Part shown: positions 24,455 to 36,083 of the stretch, piece after piece
Position numbering within the stretch: position 1 is the stretch's first letter
Layout: every line of letters starts with the position of its first letter
NCBI GenBank assembly: GCA_035610835.1
Contig: CM069450.1
Span: 29,075,503-29,139,502 of the forward strand
Reading direction: 5' to 3'
Origin: Ophiura sarsii
Lineage: Eukaryota; Echinodermata; Ophiuroidea; Amphilepidida; Ophiuridae
DNA length: 64,000 nucleotides
Made by a program: the position numbers and the translations under genes
The notes under the pieces: generated by a model
The model's database searches: none
Seen by the model: only the letters and a program-made list of their open reading frames with translations
What the model was told of the DNA's origin: nothing

Positions 24455-26085
24455 AATGGAAGGAATACTTCAGCTCTCTGCTCAACAATGACAATGGTCA
24501 AACACCATCAGAACTGCCCAAGCCTGCTGATCACGCTTGCCAATCCAAGATCATCCACCTACACACGAGGAGACTCTGAAAGCCATACGCCAGATGAAAA
24601 ACAACAAGGCAGCAGGTCTTGACTGTGCGATCACCTCAGAAGCACTCCAGAGTGGCGGCGATGTAATGGCAGATGTAATCCATAATTTCTGTGCAGAAGT
24701 TTACACGACTCTAATACCACCTAGCCAATGGACCACCAGTGTTATTGTTCCTTTGCCCAAGAAGGGAGACCTTAGCCTCATGACCAATTACCGGGGAATA
24801 TCCCTCCTTTCGATTGCTGCTAAAGTATACAACAGGATCCTTCTAAATAGGATCCGTGACCAAGTTGACTCCATCCTGAGGAACAACCAGGCAGGATTTA
24901 GACCAGGGAGAAGTTGTGCCCAACAAATTCACATACTCAGAAGGATCATGGAAGGTTTCCAAGACTATCAGCTCCCGCTTGCGGTAACATTTATCGATTT
25001 CAAGAAAGCCTTTGATTCCATCAACAGAAAGGTGATGTTCTCAGTACTGCGACATTATGGAATTCCAGAAGCTGTAGTCAATAAGTGTGCTATACAACAA
25101 CTCTAGAAGCGCTGTAATGGTAGATGGAAACATTTCACGCCCATTTGATGTCTCCACAGGAGTTTTGCAGGGAGATGTTTTGGCTCCTTTTCTATTTGTT
25201 ATATTGGTCGACTACCTACTGAAGAAGGCCACATCAGAGCTAGACTCGGGAGTCTTAACACATCCTCGTTGCTCCAGTCGTCACCTGGTCAAGTTGCTAA
25301 ATGACTTAGATTTCGCTGATGACATTGCTTTGCTGGAATCTTCAATTCCGCGGGCACAGGCCCAGCTAGCCAGAACCGCGGCTGCAGCAGCCGACCTCGG
25401 CCTCATCATTAGCACACCTAAGACTGAGTACATGACTATTAACTGCAACCCCCATCCAACACTTCAAGTCTATGGTGATCCCATCAAACATGTGTCAGAT
25501 TTCAGATATCTTGGCTCTATGATGGCATCTGGTTCAAGTGACCTTAAAAGAAGAAAGTCACTAGCTTGGTGTGCTTTTTGGAAGCTGGAACGCCTGTGGA
25601 AGAGTCCCAAAATACCCATCTCAACTAAACTGAAGTTGTTTAACACCACCTGCATTACTATCCTGTGCTATGGCTGCGAGTCATGGGTGATCTCTCAAGA
25701 CATGGAAAATAAAATCAATGCCTTTGCCACCTCCTGCTACAGAATTATGCTGAATATTAGGCGGATTGACCACATCTCGAACACCAGCGTTTACGCCATG
25801 ACCAGCACTGAGCCACTTATTCATTTGGTAAGGCTAAGGCAGTTGAGATTCCTTGGTCACATCCTCCGGCTGCCAGAAGAAGAGCCTGCAAAAAGATATG
25901 CTCTATACCTACCAACGCATGGCAAAAGGAGACCAGGTCGACCGCGCACTTCATACCTTACATATGTAAGACAATTACTCGGGGACAAAGAAGGTGCCAT
26001 CCAAGAAAAACAGATTGCCGCACTTGCCACTGATCGTCGTGCATGGAGAAATCTTGTAGTCGCCTGCTCTGCAGCCGACGGATGA
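24454..26085 (+). pseudogene. retrotransposon reverse transcriptase, frameshifted
   Basis: The polymerase region follows the endonuclease. Fingers motifs include KNNKAAGLD and PLPKKGDLSLMTNYRGISL. Motif A is FIDFKKAFDS, motif B region GVLQGDVLAPFLF, and the catalytic box is FADD. A C-terminal part with GKRRPGRPRT ends at 26085. Reading needs frame changes near 24450, near 24540 (back to the first frame) and near 25086. The TGA codons at 24489 and 24528 lie in the original frame only because of the first two shifts, and the sequence between them reads sensibly (EYFSSLLNND) in the shifted frame. Confidence 0.9.
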
Positions 26086-26100
26086 TGATTATATATTGAA

Positions 26101-27215
26101 TTAGTAAACAACTATACTTATTGTGGTATGAATGTAAACAGTTCTAGATCAGTAAAAAAACCAAACATTATGAACCATATTGATAATATAAAAAATCGCG
26201 AAATTGGTCGGACGAAATAATTAGATTTGACAGTTATAGAGATGAAGAAAATCGAATTTGTCGAAGTAAATCAAACGCTAGGAAGACCTGTTTTAATTCA
26301 CCGTGTGCTTTAAGCAATTATTAAAAATTATTATTTATTCAATTCTTATTAGATCAGAATTCTGACGAGTGATGTGCAAACAGCAAATGTTGAGCACAAA
26401 AAAAAGGTCAACAGTTAAATAATCAGAATTTGTAGTACCAAAATTGATTTTCCGACTCATTTCCTTTCCTTTACTTTTTTTATCAAACATCTCATCAAAA
26501 GTTAGAGCGCTTGAAATATTTAGAAATGATTTCGTAAAAACAGAACGTTAAGGTATTAGCAGTGAAGATTTCAATTAGGCCAAAACAAGTCGAGGCTATA
26601 GTTCCCACGGTCGGTCGGACGTGAACAAACAAACACATTTTTTGTTGGCCTTATTCGAACGGTTGGACGCTAGGCTAGACATCAAACTTAACACGTCAAG
26701 AGCTATGAGCAATTGAACATAAATGTTGGTCCAACATCACTTATTCCATTTCATCGGAAGTGTCAGAAGCTCTAGAATAGGAATACACGCTATGTGATTG
26801 GTGTAGATCAATCCAATAAACGTCACGCATCGTAACAGTCCCTTCAAACTCACTCATGCATAACACGATGAATTAATCTGACATTTTATCACACGCCCGA
26901 GTGACTGCAATTACATTGAGATTCTACGCCACTAAAATAGGTTCCTTATGCTTGTGAAAAAATGTAAAAAGGGTGTTTCAAAACGTCGATTTTCTATTTT
27001 AAGATGCGATTAGACTTTTCAAATTTACATTTTTCTTCAAGTTTATGATATTTTTTTCATCAATGAAGTACAAAGTTTGTATAGGGTAACCCTGAAAGTT
27101 CCGTGAAATGAGCTCCCGATTTTGGACAGCTGGTATATCGCTTTCATTTATCATAAACAAATATAAAAAAAAGGTTTATTACTATCAATTATATTTATAC
27201 ATGTTCACATAATTT
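26101..27215. other. unassigned AT-rich DNA
   Basis: No gene or complete mobile element seen. Confidence 0.4.
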
Positions 27216-27934
27216 TAACAATGAATTGCGTAGGAAAAGTCGACATCGGTGATGGAATTGACGTATCCATAGCGTATCCATAGCGTATTGAACGTACATG
27301 TATACATAGCGTATGACTCACGTATTGATAGCATATCACTAACTTATAACAAACTTATCACAGCGTATCACAGCGTATGCGAGCGTATGACCAACGTATG
27401 CTTAACGTATTCGTAGCGTATATCTGCCGGGTTTGACGTATCCTCAGCGTATCCTCGGCGTACAACAAACACGTGACTTATGCCGCTGCAGAAATTGAGT
27501 TTTGTACACGGCGGGACAATTGTTGCCAGTTCAAGTAAACACAGCCTAGATGATAACTATTAAAATATCTAGAAGGATAAATATATAGGTCCAACCTATA
27601 ACTTACGAGTAACGTACCTCTAACGTATGTCAGCGTATGTCAACGTATGTCTAACGTATGTAAACGTATGTCTAACGTACCACAAACCTATTGGGAGCTT
27701 ATGCAGAACATATTAAGCACACGTTGAGTACGTCGACATTTTTTGAATTTTTTTCGCGGGCTCGACGTGTTCCAAATTTTCACAGCGTATCACAAAGAGC
27801 TCTTAACGTAAACGACGTATCCCCAACTTACCCCTAACTTATATCAGTGTACACCAAAGTACACCAACGTATTTTTCGATATTTCGCATACGTTGGCATA
27901 CGTTCAGGCGATACGCCATGGTGTGACAAGGCCT
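27216..27934. mobile_element. PIF/Harbinger-like nonautonomous element, copy 1 (left end lost)
   Basis: It parallels copy 2 from AACAAT...GCGTAGG onward, including GACATCGGTGATGGAAT, the CGTAT arrays and the right end GTGTGACAAGGCCT, followed by TTA. The first ~70 bases of copy 2 are missing, so the copy is truncated. No transposase frame exists; frames here are readings of the motif array. Confidence 0.75.
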
Positions 27935-27973
27935 TTAGAGTGTACGGGTTCGCAGAGGTAAGCTGAGGTCTAA

Positions 27974-28752
27974 AGGCCCTGTCACACCATAGCGTATGGC
28001 CTGAACGTGGCCAAGAACGTCCAAGAACGTCCAACTTCCCAACAATTTGCGTAGGCCAAGTAGACATCGGTGATGGAATGGACGTATCCATAGCGTATTG
28101 AACGTATACATAGCGTATGACTTACGTATTGATAGCGTATCACTAACTTATAACAAACTTATGACAGCGTATGACAGCGTATGACCAACGTACGTTTGAC
28201 GTATTCGTAGCATATGTGTGCCGTGTTCGACGTATCCTCAGCGTATCCTCGGCAAACAACGAACACGAGACTTATGCCGCTGCAGAAATTGAGTTTCGTA
28301 CACGGCGGGACAAGTGTTGCCAGTTCAAGTAAACACAGCCTAGATGATAACTATTAAAATATCTAGAAGGATAAATAAAAGAACTGAATTTTACGAGCAA
28401 CGTACCTCTAACGTATGTCAGCGTATGTCAACGTATGTCTAACGTATGTCAGCGTATGTAAACGTATGTCTAACGTACCACGAACCTATCGGGAACTTAT
28501 GCAGAACGTATTAAGCACACGTTGAGTACGTCGAGACATTTTGAACATGCTCAATAATTTTTCGCGGGCTCGACGTGTTCAAAATTTTCACAGCGTATCA
28601 CAGCGTGCTCTGAACGACAACGACGTATCCCTAACTTACCCCTAACTTATATCAAGGTACACCAACGTACACCAACGTACACCAACGTATTTTTCCAAAT
28701 TTCGCATACGTTGGCATACGTTCAGGCGATACGACATGGTGTGAAAGGGCCT
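27974..28752. mobile_element. PIF/Harbinger-like nonautonomous element, copy 2 (complete)
   Basis: The ends are inverted repeats: AGGCCCTGTCACACCAT at the left and its near-complement ATGGTGTGAAAGGGCCT at the right, extending to about 34 bases with a few mismatches. TAA stands just outside each end (27971-27973 and 28753-28755), the 3-base target duplication typical of PIF/Harbinger. Inside are two arrays of CGTAT-type motifs spaced 9-12 bases, mostly 10 or 11, separated by a shared 150-base AT-richer core. No transposase is encoded. Confidence 0.8.
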
Positions 28753-28754
28753 TA

Positions 28755-30150
28755 AGAAATGTTTTAGACATGTTCAAAATGTTGAGCGGGTGACAACGTA
28801 GTGATAATACGCTAAATGTACAGTGTGAGTCAAAAAAAAGTGTACTCTAATTGAAAAAAAAATTAAAAAATTCTGACCACAACAGCAAGGCCTAAATATG
28901 TTATGAATTACGCCATTTATCTGCTATCATCGGCAAAACAAAAAAAAACGGCAATATATGGTACCGTTTAGTAGATATGATTATTTCTGTAAAATAACTG
29001 AATTTTGAAACCGAACACATTTGTGATTTCACGCTCAATGAGCCCTTAATCATTTGTACTTGGATTAACATGTAAAGGATTAAAACAATCTATTTATTAA
29101 ACCAATTAAATAAATAATAGTCTTGTTCAAAATTTCTCCTCATTGTTTAACATGAAATAACGATAAAATATGATCACTACTTGTGAGTTCAAGTAATTGC
29201 AAGGACTTAAAAATGATCCATAGATTTCTAAACATGATAAACAAGACGATGACGTGGAATAAAAATGGCCAAATGAGTGACTATCTTATATTGTATAAAA
29301 TATACAATAAAGTATTTTGATAACAAAAATCTTGCACCTATTTTTAATAAATATGTTCGTTAAAGTAAATATTGTTCTCGTTACAGTTAAAATATACGGT
29401 CAATATCGATGTCCGCAGTAAGACTAGTAAAGTAAAAGTCTCTCTCTCTTTCTCTACATGGACATTCATTCTTGAAGACAATTTATTTCAAGTTAGTCCA
29501 TCAATAGGCAAAAAATCAAAGCAGCTCTACTTTTTACGTGACCACAATTATTATTAATACCAAGTCTCGCTCTGGTCTTTATGCTGTTGATGGCGAGCCT
29601 GGAGATTCTTCTTTGACTCAAAGCTCTACATGCATTGCCAATACGTTGCCGTAGTACTTGAGGACTTTAGAACCTTTTGCCAGGACTGTAATTTGTTATT
29701 GCTTATAATACCTGATGATATTGAATTTGAGCCTTCGAAGATGGTACCTTGTTCGGATCTAAAAATGGCCACTTTTATTCAAATACGCGTAAAATCAGTT
29801 TCTCTTAACCAATTCTTACCAAATAAAATGCTTAACAAAGCTAATTAATAGGTATTGTTTACCATTTAAATAATTTGGGTGACAAATGCTCAAATTTCTT
29901 TTTAAAAATCCTTTAAGTTTAGTACACTTTTTTTACTCACCCTGTATGTAAACGTTGAGCATTCGATGTGGGAACATTTTGCACGTTGGGGTGTAGGTTG
30001 CTTCTTCGTCAGCTGTTCGATCAAAATGAACAGATGAGTTGGACGTACATGGCATAAACGAATGACAAATTACACGAATGTACACCTAAATGTTCAAAAC
30101 GTTGGGCACACGTCAGCTCTATTCGCAACAGTGTGTTAGGACCATAACCA
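28755..30150. repeat. family-B repeat split by a mariner insertion
   Basis: The left piece (28756-28820: ATGTTCAAAATGTTGAGCGGGTGAC) and right piece (29945-30150: ACGTTGAGCATTCG, GTGTAGGTTGCTTCTTCGTCAGC, ACACGTCAGC) correspond to parts of one repeat at 32465-32875. The mariner-type element at 28821-29944 separates them. The junction AATG-TA resumes as TATGTAAACGTTGAGC. Confidence 0.6.
28821..29944. mobile_element. Tc1/mariner-type element without a recognisable transposase
   Basis: The ends CAGTGTGAGTCAAAAAAA and its near-complement TTTTTTTACTCACCCTG (with AGTACAC or GTGTACT inside) form inverted repeats of about 25 bases. TA abuts both ends (28819-28820 and 29945-29946). At 1,124 bases it has the length of a small mariner, but no frame longer than about 72 codons remains and no DDD/DDE signature is visible. 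It is either a nonautonomous derivative or heavily decayed. Confidence 0.8.
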
Positions 30151-32464
30151 TAAGTCTTGTTTTTATAAATGAATTGAAAACATTGTGTCTCTTGTACTTG
30201 ATTCGATTGATTTAGGAGGGTAAGTGGAAAGTGATACAGCTTCGAGGGTCTTATAAACGCTATAAGTGCATCCATGATTCATGGATATTCAACTTCACAC
30301 CCGCATAAGTCCAGTTTTAGCATATAAATGAAGCATAAATGAAGTATGTCCGCATATATGAAGGTTCAAGTGTCTTTTTTGCAACTTTCATCCTTTGTTA
30401 TACTTATATCTCAAGATTGTTGTAAAAACAAGTGCGAGTTAAGTGCACACGCTGCATACAGATTTTTAAATGTCAGCATTTTTCAGGTTCCGCTGAATTT
30501 GCTGGTTGAACAACCTGATAACAGTATAATACCTTTATAAGTTGCATTGAACCAATTGATTGGCCCAACAGAGCTCTTTGTACCAGTTTGATTTATAATC
30601 ACTCATTTCATTAACATTGCTAATGTCTGTTGGGCTTTTGTTCAAAGTTGCTCTATATAAACAATTTAAAAGGTACAACACTCTAATTCATAATTGTATA
30701 GGATAATTATATGCAATCTAAGAATAAAACAATTATTGCTTGTCCTGCATTGTATTGGGGAATTATGCATATATAATGAAAAGGGCAATTTCAAAAGGCT
30801 TTTTCTAAAACTAATTTAGATTTAAATTTTGCTTTTAAGTTGTTTGCAGGTTCTGCAGATATGATAGTTCAAGCGAATATTTCACCTCTCTCTATGTGAC
30901 CTTTATGAATCCTTAGAGTTAACCCCAATCCACTAATTTCACTGTAAGTAATAAACCATCCTTATCATACGTACGTGCAGTCGCTACTAATTATTTTATC
31001 AATGTAAATTATATCGATATGATTGCTTTATTTTAATTTTACAAATTTGTATTTTTTTTTCCATCCAAAGGATGCACTGTCGTGGTAAAATGTAATGAAT
31101 CCAGCTTTCGGCAGCTTGGTGCTAAGCATTGGTTTCCAGTTTCCAATACGATTTATTCCATAAAATATATACTACCGGGTTCCAAATTGCCGGTTCCTTT
31201 CATCTATGCTTAGCACCAAGCTGCTCAAAATGAGATTCAAATTTAATATAACGTACAGAATCAGATTATCCTCTTTTCATAGTGGAACAAAGCATATTAT
31301 ATACATGATTCCCTGTAGTACAGTATTATAAATAGTGTGTATCATCAGTGTTATATGTTTCACTAGGTTAACCTATAGGCATACGGAGCTTGCATATAAT
31401 TATAAGTTACATTTGAGTTACGTATATCTCACTCTGGCGAAGCAGTATTCTTCAATGGGATAGTTTTGTGAAACGTGTAGTTGAAATATTCGGCTTCATT
31501 TGGTAACGGGAGTAAATCCTAGTCAACATACAGTATATGTATGATGAGCAACAGCTAAAACGTGTCGTTCTCAACAATTATACTTGTAAGCTATTTATTG
31601 GTTGTCTTATTATTTGAAACAATCACTCGCCCTCATATTGGAATAAGTATTTTAGATGTTGGATTTAAATTATAATTAAAACTAAAATATCTATGTTCGA
31701 GATTTCTACTCAGTTTGATGGCTGGAGAAATGATTAGAATGAGATGTTATAGTAAAAGTTGTTCTATTAACAATAATGTATAACCGACTTTTGAACAACG
31801 TCTTTGCGTCTGGCGTCTATTGTGCTCCCAGTTAAAAGGACACCCCAACGCTATGTACCAAACATGATATCTATCTTTCCGTCGGAGCCTGAAGATAAAC
31901 ACTATTACAGAGGAAACCGGTTGCCCAAAACAAATGTTGATATATATAGTTAAGTTGTGCACTTATCGAACTTCTCTATGTACAAGTTGCCCAGTAAATA
32001 TACTCCAGGCGAATAATATTTAATAACACAAACATTCAAAACACTACAGAGCTTGTTTAACGTAAGCTTCTTATAATAATATTATGTCGGAAAGTACGTA
32101 TTGAATTAGATCAAGAGTACGTGTGCACGTTATACGATAAGAGAGAGATATTGGTTTATTGTTTTCAGTAGAGTATATCTCATCTCGGGATGGTGTAATT
32201 TTACCATGACTGAGCACAACGATTTAAAAATATATATTTAATTTAATTATCTAATGTTTTCTATTTTATTTTCATTTTCTATTTATTTTACTTGTCAATC
32301 AAAGTAAAAATAACTTTGTAAAATGTGTGGACAGACTTAATTTTAAATTCCACCTTTTTACCTACACATTATTGTTCTACATTGCACTGCGCCATTGGCC
32401 GAAAGTAGTAACGTATGTCGTGCAGTATCTGAATGGTACGGCATATTCACACCTGGACTGATCT
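30151..32464. other. AT-rich stretch with one 17-bp inverted pair
   Basis: CAGCTTGGTGCTAAGCA (31112-31128) and TGCTTAGCACCAAGCTG (31207-31223) are perfect complements around ~78 bases, possibly the ends of a tiny foldback element. I see nothing else. Confidence 0.4.
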
Positions 32465-32875
32465 AGGGCCTTGTCACATAGAGCTAACGTGTGTCCGACG
32501 TGTTTAAAATGTGGGTGTACGGTCGTGTAAGTTGTCATTCGTTCGTGATATTTGGCATGTTCAAAATGTTGTGATCACGCAATGTATACGTTGAGCATTC
32601 GCTGCGTCAAAGTTTCACATGTTGGGTTGGGTGTAGGTTGCTTATTCGTCAGCAGTTAGGCAATATATACGGCAATTAAGAAGAAACCTACACACAACGT
32701 GCAAAAAGTTCACGCGACGAATGCTCAACGTATACATAGCGTGATCACAACGCATGCCACCCGCTTAAATTTTAAAAATGTTTATTATTTTGAGCGGGTG
32801 ACATGCGTTGTGATCAATGCACTGTTTATACGTTGGACATCGCTGTGTATAGCAAAAAAGGCATCAGACTGAAGG
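32465..32875. repeat. family-B repeat with internal foldback
   Basis: It begins AGGGCCTTGTCACATAGAG. An internal inverted pair has GCAATGTATACGTTGAGCAT near 32580 against ATGCTCAACGTATACATAGC near 32722. The end AGGGCCTTGTCACA resembles the PIF/Harbinger-like ends next to it, so this may be a related nonautonomous element. A second, split copy is at 28755-30150. Confidence 0.55.
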
Positions 32876-32878
32876 TAA

Positions 32879-33862
32879 AGGCCCTGTCACACCATAGCGT
32901 ATCGCCTGCACGTATGCCGACGTACACCTAGCAACAAAAGTCCCTGACCAGGTGCTTTGAGGTTGGCTAATACAAAATAGATAATCGGTACCAAAAATCT
33001 GAAATAAATATTAAATTAGCAAATTTCTTCTCCGCAGTTTGATACCTCATTCAACAAATTCGAATGGATACTTTTAAAGTTATGGCGATTTCAATGACCG
33101 CGCATAACAACCGCAAAGTTGCACTAGGGATAGGAAATCATTGATTTGTGTGTGATTACTGTCATAACTCTATGCTATCTGGATGAATGGGTCTGGAGTG
33201 AGCTGTGAAGAATGAAAGTATTTGCTATCTTTACACACACACCAACAGTGCGTAATCTATTTTGAATTAGCCTACCTCAAAGCACCTGGTCAGGGACTTT
33301 TGTTACTAGATGTATATCGAAAATAAGTTGGTGTACGGTGGTATACGCTGATATAAGTTAGGGGTAAGTTGGGGATACGTCGTTTACGTTAAGATCACGC
33401 TGCGATACACTGTAAATATGTGGAACACGACGAGCCCGCGAAAAATTATTGAGCATGTTCAAAATGTCTCGGCGTACTCAACTTGTGCTTAATACGTTCT
33501 GCATAAGTTCCCGGTACGTTCGTGGTACGTTAGACATACGTTGACATACGCTGACATACGTTAGAGGTACGTTACTCGTAAGTTGGTATAAGTTGATGTA
33601 CGTCGGCTGAAAATAGCTATCTAGCATCGATACAAAACAAATAAATTGCAATTCGTTGTGAAGTTAAACGTTTTTGGACTCTGACAATTTTCGAGCTATT
33701 TTGTGTATACGTCGGCATACGTTCAGCGATACGCCATGGTGTGACAGGCCCATATGCAATTCGTTGGGAAGTTGAACGTTCTTGAACTCTGACAATTTTC
33801 GAGCTATTTATTTGTATACATCGGCATACGTTTAGGCGCTACGCCATTGTTTGACAGGGCCT
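32879..33862. mobile_element. PIF/Harbinger-like element, copy 3, with nested MITE
   Basis: The left end AGGCCCTGTCACACCATAGC and right end GACAGGGCCT are each flanked by TAA (32876-32878 and 33863-33865). Its body is inverted relative to copies 1 and 2 (GTACGTT, CATACGTTGACATACG and so on at 33320-33720). A second, internal right end (GTGTGACAGGCCC near 33740-33755) is followed by a repeat of the last ~100 bases, so the right end is duplicated. A separate MITE sits at 32923-33314. Confidence 0.75.
32923..33314. mobile_element. MITE with >43-bp inverted ends, nested in copy 3
   Basis: The left end TACACCTAGCAACAAAAGTC continues into CCTGACCAGGTGCTTTGAGG. The right end has CCTCAAAGCACCTGG, then TCAGGGACTTTTGTTACTAG and ATGTA. 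The arms match over at least 43 bases with few differences. Boundaries are uncertain by about six bases, because the palindromic CTAG and a possible TA target overlap. Diverged relatives are at 4386-4510 and 8445-8750. It encodes no transposase. Confidence 0.75.
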
Positions 33863-33865
33863 TAA

Positions 33866-34754
33866 CACCAATTTATAAAGGTCTACGTCTTATATAATCA
33901 TAAGAATAACCAGATTATAAGTTACAGTCTCTCTCATATGTGAGGACTTTCTCTTTCTGGCGGTGTCTCTTTCAGGATCCACGTCTTTGTAATTGGCGTC
34001 TGATGGGCACCCGATTAAGAGGAATCTTCAAATATATTATCGTAACTAATGGCGCTGCAAATATTGAGTAGGCTTCTTCATAACATGTGCTAACTCATTC
34101 TTCATAACACAAACACCAAGAACGAATTTACTGATATCGGTAACTATCCGAGTTGACGAATACACCTAAAATCAATCGATCAGCATTGACAGATACAACA
34201 TACAAACTTAATTGACACTTTTCCACTCATACCAATTTCTTATGTTTTACGTCCTTCCAAATGTGATATGACGTACGAATATGGTACTGCGTCGACCTGT
34301 ACAAACCATTTCCTGTTCCAGAGCAATGTTTCCAAGTTTATGTTTGACAATGCTGCTGTCTCACAACTAAGGATGTATTATAGTGCGCCTTTATTATTCG
34401 GTACGTCCATAATATCTTTTCAAAGTCAAGTTGCCATATTCCTTTGCAACTTAACGACTTGCTACGTACAGGATTCCATGACTTGCTGTAATTATTTTTT
34501 CTTCAATTACATTAACATTAAATGGATAAAACTGTATTTACCAGAATGTTTTGACAGGGGTGGACTGTTTTTTCTCATGCAAAGACTATAAAAACTCCCT
34601 ACGTTCCTAAACAAGATAAAGCAGACACGCTATTGCCTAGTGCTTTTATTTAATCTGTAATACGGAGTGCGGGTATTTGTATGACATTAAATCATACACG
34701 AACACAAAGAGTTAGTTGTTTTTCTGTCATGGCTCATGGCTGTTAATAAGCATA
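33866..34754. other. unassigned DNA
   Basis: No recognised gene. A 107-codon plus frame (34268-34591) has no domain or signal I can support. Confidence 0.35.
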
Positions 34755-35157
34755 GAGCGTGTTTCTACTTGGGCACTGCAAAGTTAAGGGTAAGATTTAA
34801 CGGTAAGTTTTCAATCCCCATGTTTCTACTCGAGAAAAGTTACGTTTATCGATCCTAGTCGATGGGCCACGACATTTGACCTTTTGTTATATTAAACAAT
34901 GTCGCCTCACCTGAAAAAGATTGCCTCATGCGTATAATCCAGCGTGACACGGGTCAAAGAACATAACGTTAATATTAATCGGTTAGCTGTTTCTAAAAAC
35001 GGGAAAGTGACCGTTAATTACCAGTACAGTAACAAACCTGGTTTGTGAAGGTGTTTGTGGTTACAAAACTTACCGTTAATTAACGGTATCTTGCTGTTTC
35101 TACTGGGCAAACTTACTGGTAAATTAACGTGTAGTTCACCGGTAGAGAAACACGCTC
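34755..35157. mobile_element. short TIR element with TTAACGGTAA motifs
   Basis: The left end GAGCGTGTTTCTAC and right end GTAGAGAAACACGCTC are complements with one mismatch. Near both ends the interior carries variants of TTAACGGTAAG and TTACCGTTAA (for example 34798-34808, 35071-35090), and GTTTCTAC and TTTCTACTGGGCAAACTTAC mirror each other. No frame of note. The superfamily is not assigned because the flanking duplication is unclear. Confidence 0.65.
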
Positions 35158-35625
35158 ATAGTGTCTGTCAATGCACAAAGAAAAGATGAAAGAAAAAATC
35201 GAATATAACGATAATTGTGTTAGGCAACCGTACGCATGTGACATTATTGTTAACGGCTTAGTTGTTTAAAAAGGTCACAGTTTATACTTGTGTTTACTAC
35301 TTCAGATTTACAGTGCAAAATGTAATAACGAGAGGGTTTATCACTCTCTGAAGATCTTTACAGCAATACAATAACGCTTTATTAAAGGGGCACTGAGAGA
35401 TATGTTTTGGGAGTGCGCCCTTAATTTTCTTGGAAATCTGGTGTGTTTTTTGCACCTACGTAATTCTAAGGCATATACTACTACCATCTGAAACCGTTTA
35501 CCTTAATTCGCGGATCTCCTCGAAATTATCAGCACCACTCTTCACACATATTGCTTTGACTACATTTCTATCTAGCGCCATCATTCAACAAATGTCTATC
35601 TAGCGCCATCATTGTTTCTATATAT
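35158..35625. other. unassigned; short direct repeat
   Basis: TCTATCTAGCGCCATCATT occurs at about 35569 and 35596. A block starting AAAGGGGCACTGAGAGATAT (35386) has a diverged direct relative at 36510 (GGGGCATTGAGAAATCC). Confidence 0.45.
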
Positions 35626-35945
35626 CGTCGCTATTCTTTCAAAACCTCGTATCTCAAAAACTAAACAAAAATGACAGGAGGATGTAAAAAAGAAAGTTGG
35701 AGGTACGAGGTTTTGAAAGAATAATTACCATATCGCTGTCATTTAAACAGTCCGTATATCAATTCAAGCAACACAGGTATACGAGGTTTTGAAACACAGG
35801 TATACGAAAAAGCAAACTTGTTCTGCCTTCTGATTGGCTGTGGCAAATTAAAACATTTCCATAATTTGCATAATGTCTCTGACATCATGATAAACACAAA
35901 AAATCAATTTCGAGGAAAGTTGGCGGTTTTGAAAAAATAGCGACG
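35626..35945. mobile_element. small TIR element with internal 19-bp hairpin
   Basis: The end CGTCGCTATTCTTTCAAAAC at the left matches the complement of GTTTTGAAAAAATAGCGACG at the right (about 20 of 23 positions). Inside, ATTCTTTCAAAACCTCGTA (35633-35651) is perfectly complementary to TACGAGGTTTTGAAAGAAT (35704-35722), and ACGAGGTTTTGAAA occurs again near 35780. It is probably a MITE or foldback. Confidence 0.6.
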
Positions 35946-36001
35946 ATTTTATTTCTATATCATTCAACCCTTAAATTATTTAATATCAGGGTTTTGACGT
36001 G

Positions 36002-36083
36002 CCAGTATCGGCCGATACTGGAACAATGACTATGTACCAGTGTATCAAATGATACTGGGTGTTCCAGTATCGGACGATACTAG
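36002..36083. repeat. three CCAGTATCG palindromes
   Basis: CCAGTATCGGCCGATACTGG (36002-36021), CCAGTGTATCAAATGATACTGG-type (36037-36058) and CCAGTATCGGACGATACTAG (36064-36083) follow each other at 35- and 27-base steps. Related arrays are at 62547-62721 and 63800-63939. Confidence 0.85.

Larger units (their letters stand above)
23091..26100 (+). mobile_element. APE-type non-LTR retrotransposon, inactive copy
   Basis: A single endonuclease + reverse transcriptase frame runs through most of this span in plus orientation. No separate ORF1, LTRs, RNase H or terminal inverted repeats are seen. The coding end is followed by GATGATGATTATATAT, a possible microsatellite-type tail. The QGDVLAP and LDFADDIALLE wording and the PGRPRT tail resemble RTE- or Nimb-type elements, whose proteins are often labelled craniofacial development protein 2-like. 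I do not assign the clade firmly. At least three frameshifts and one lost endonuclease residue mark it as dead. Confidence 0.9.
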
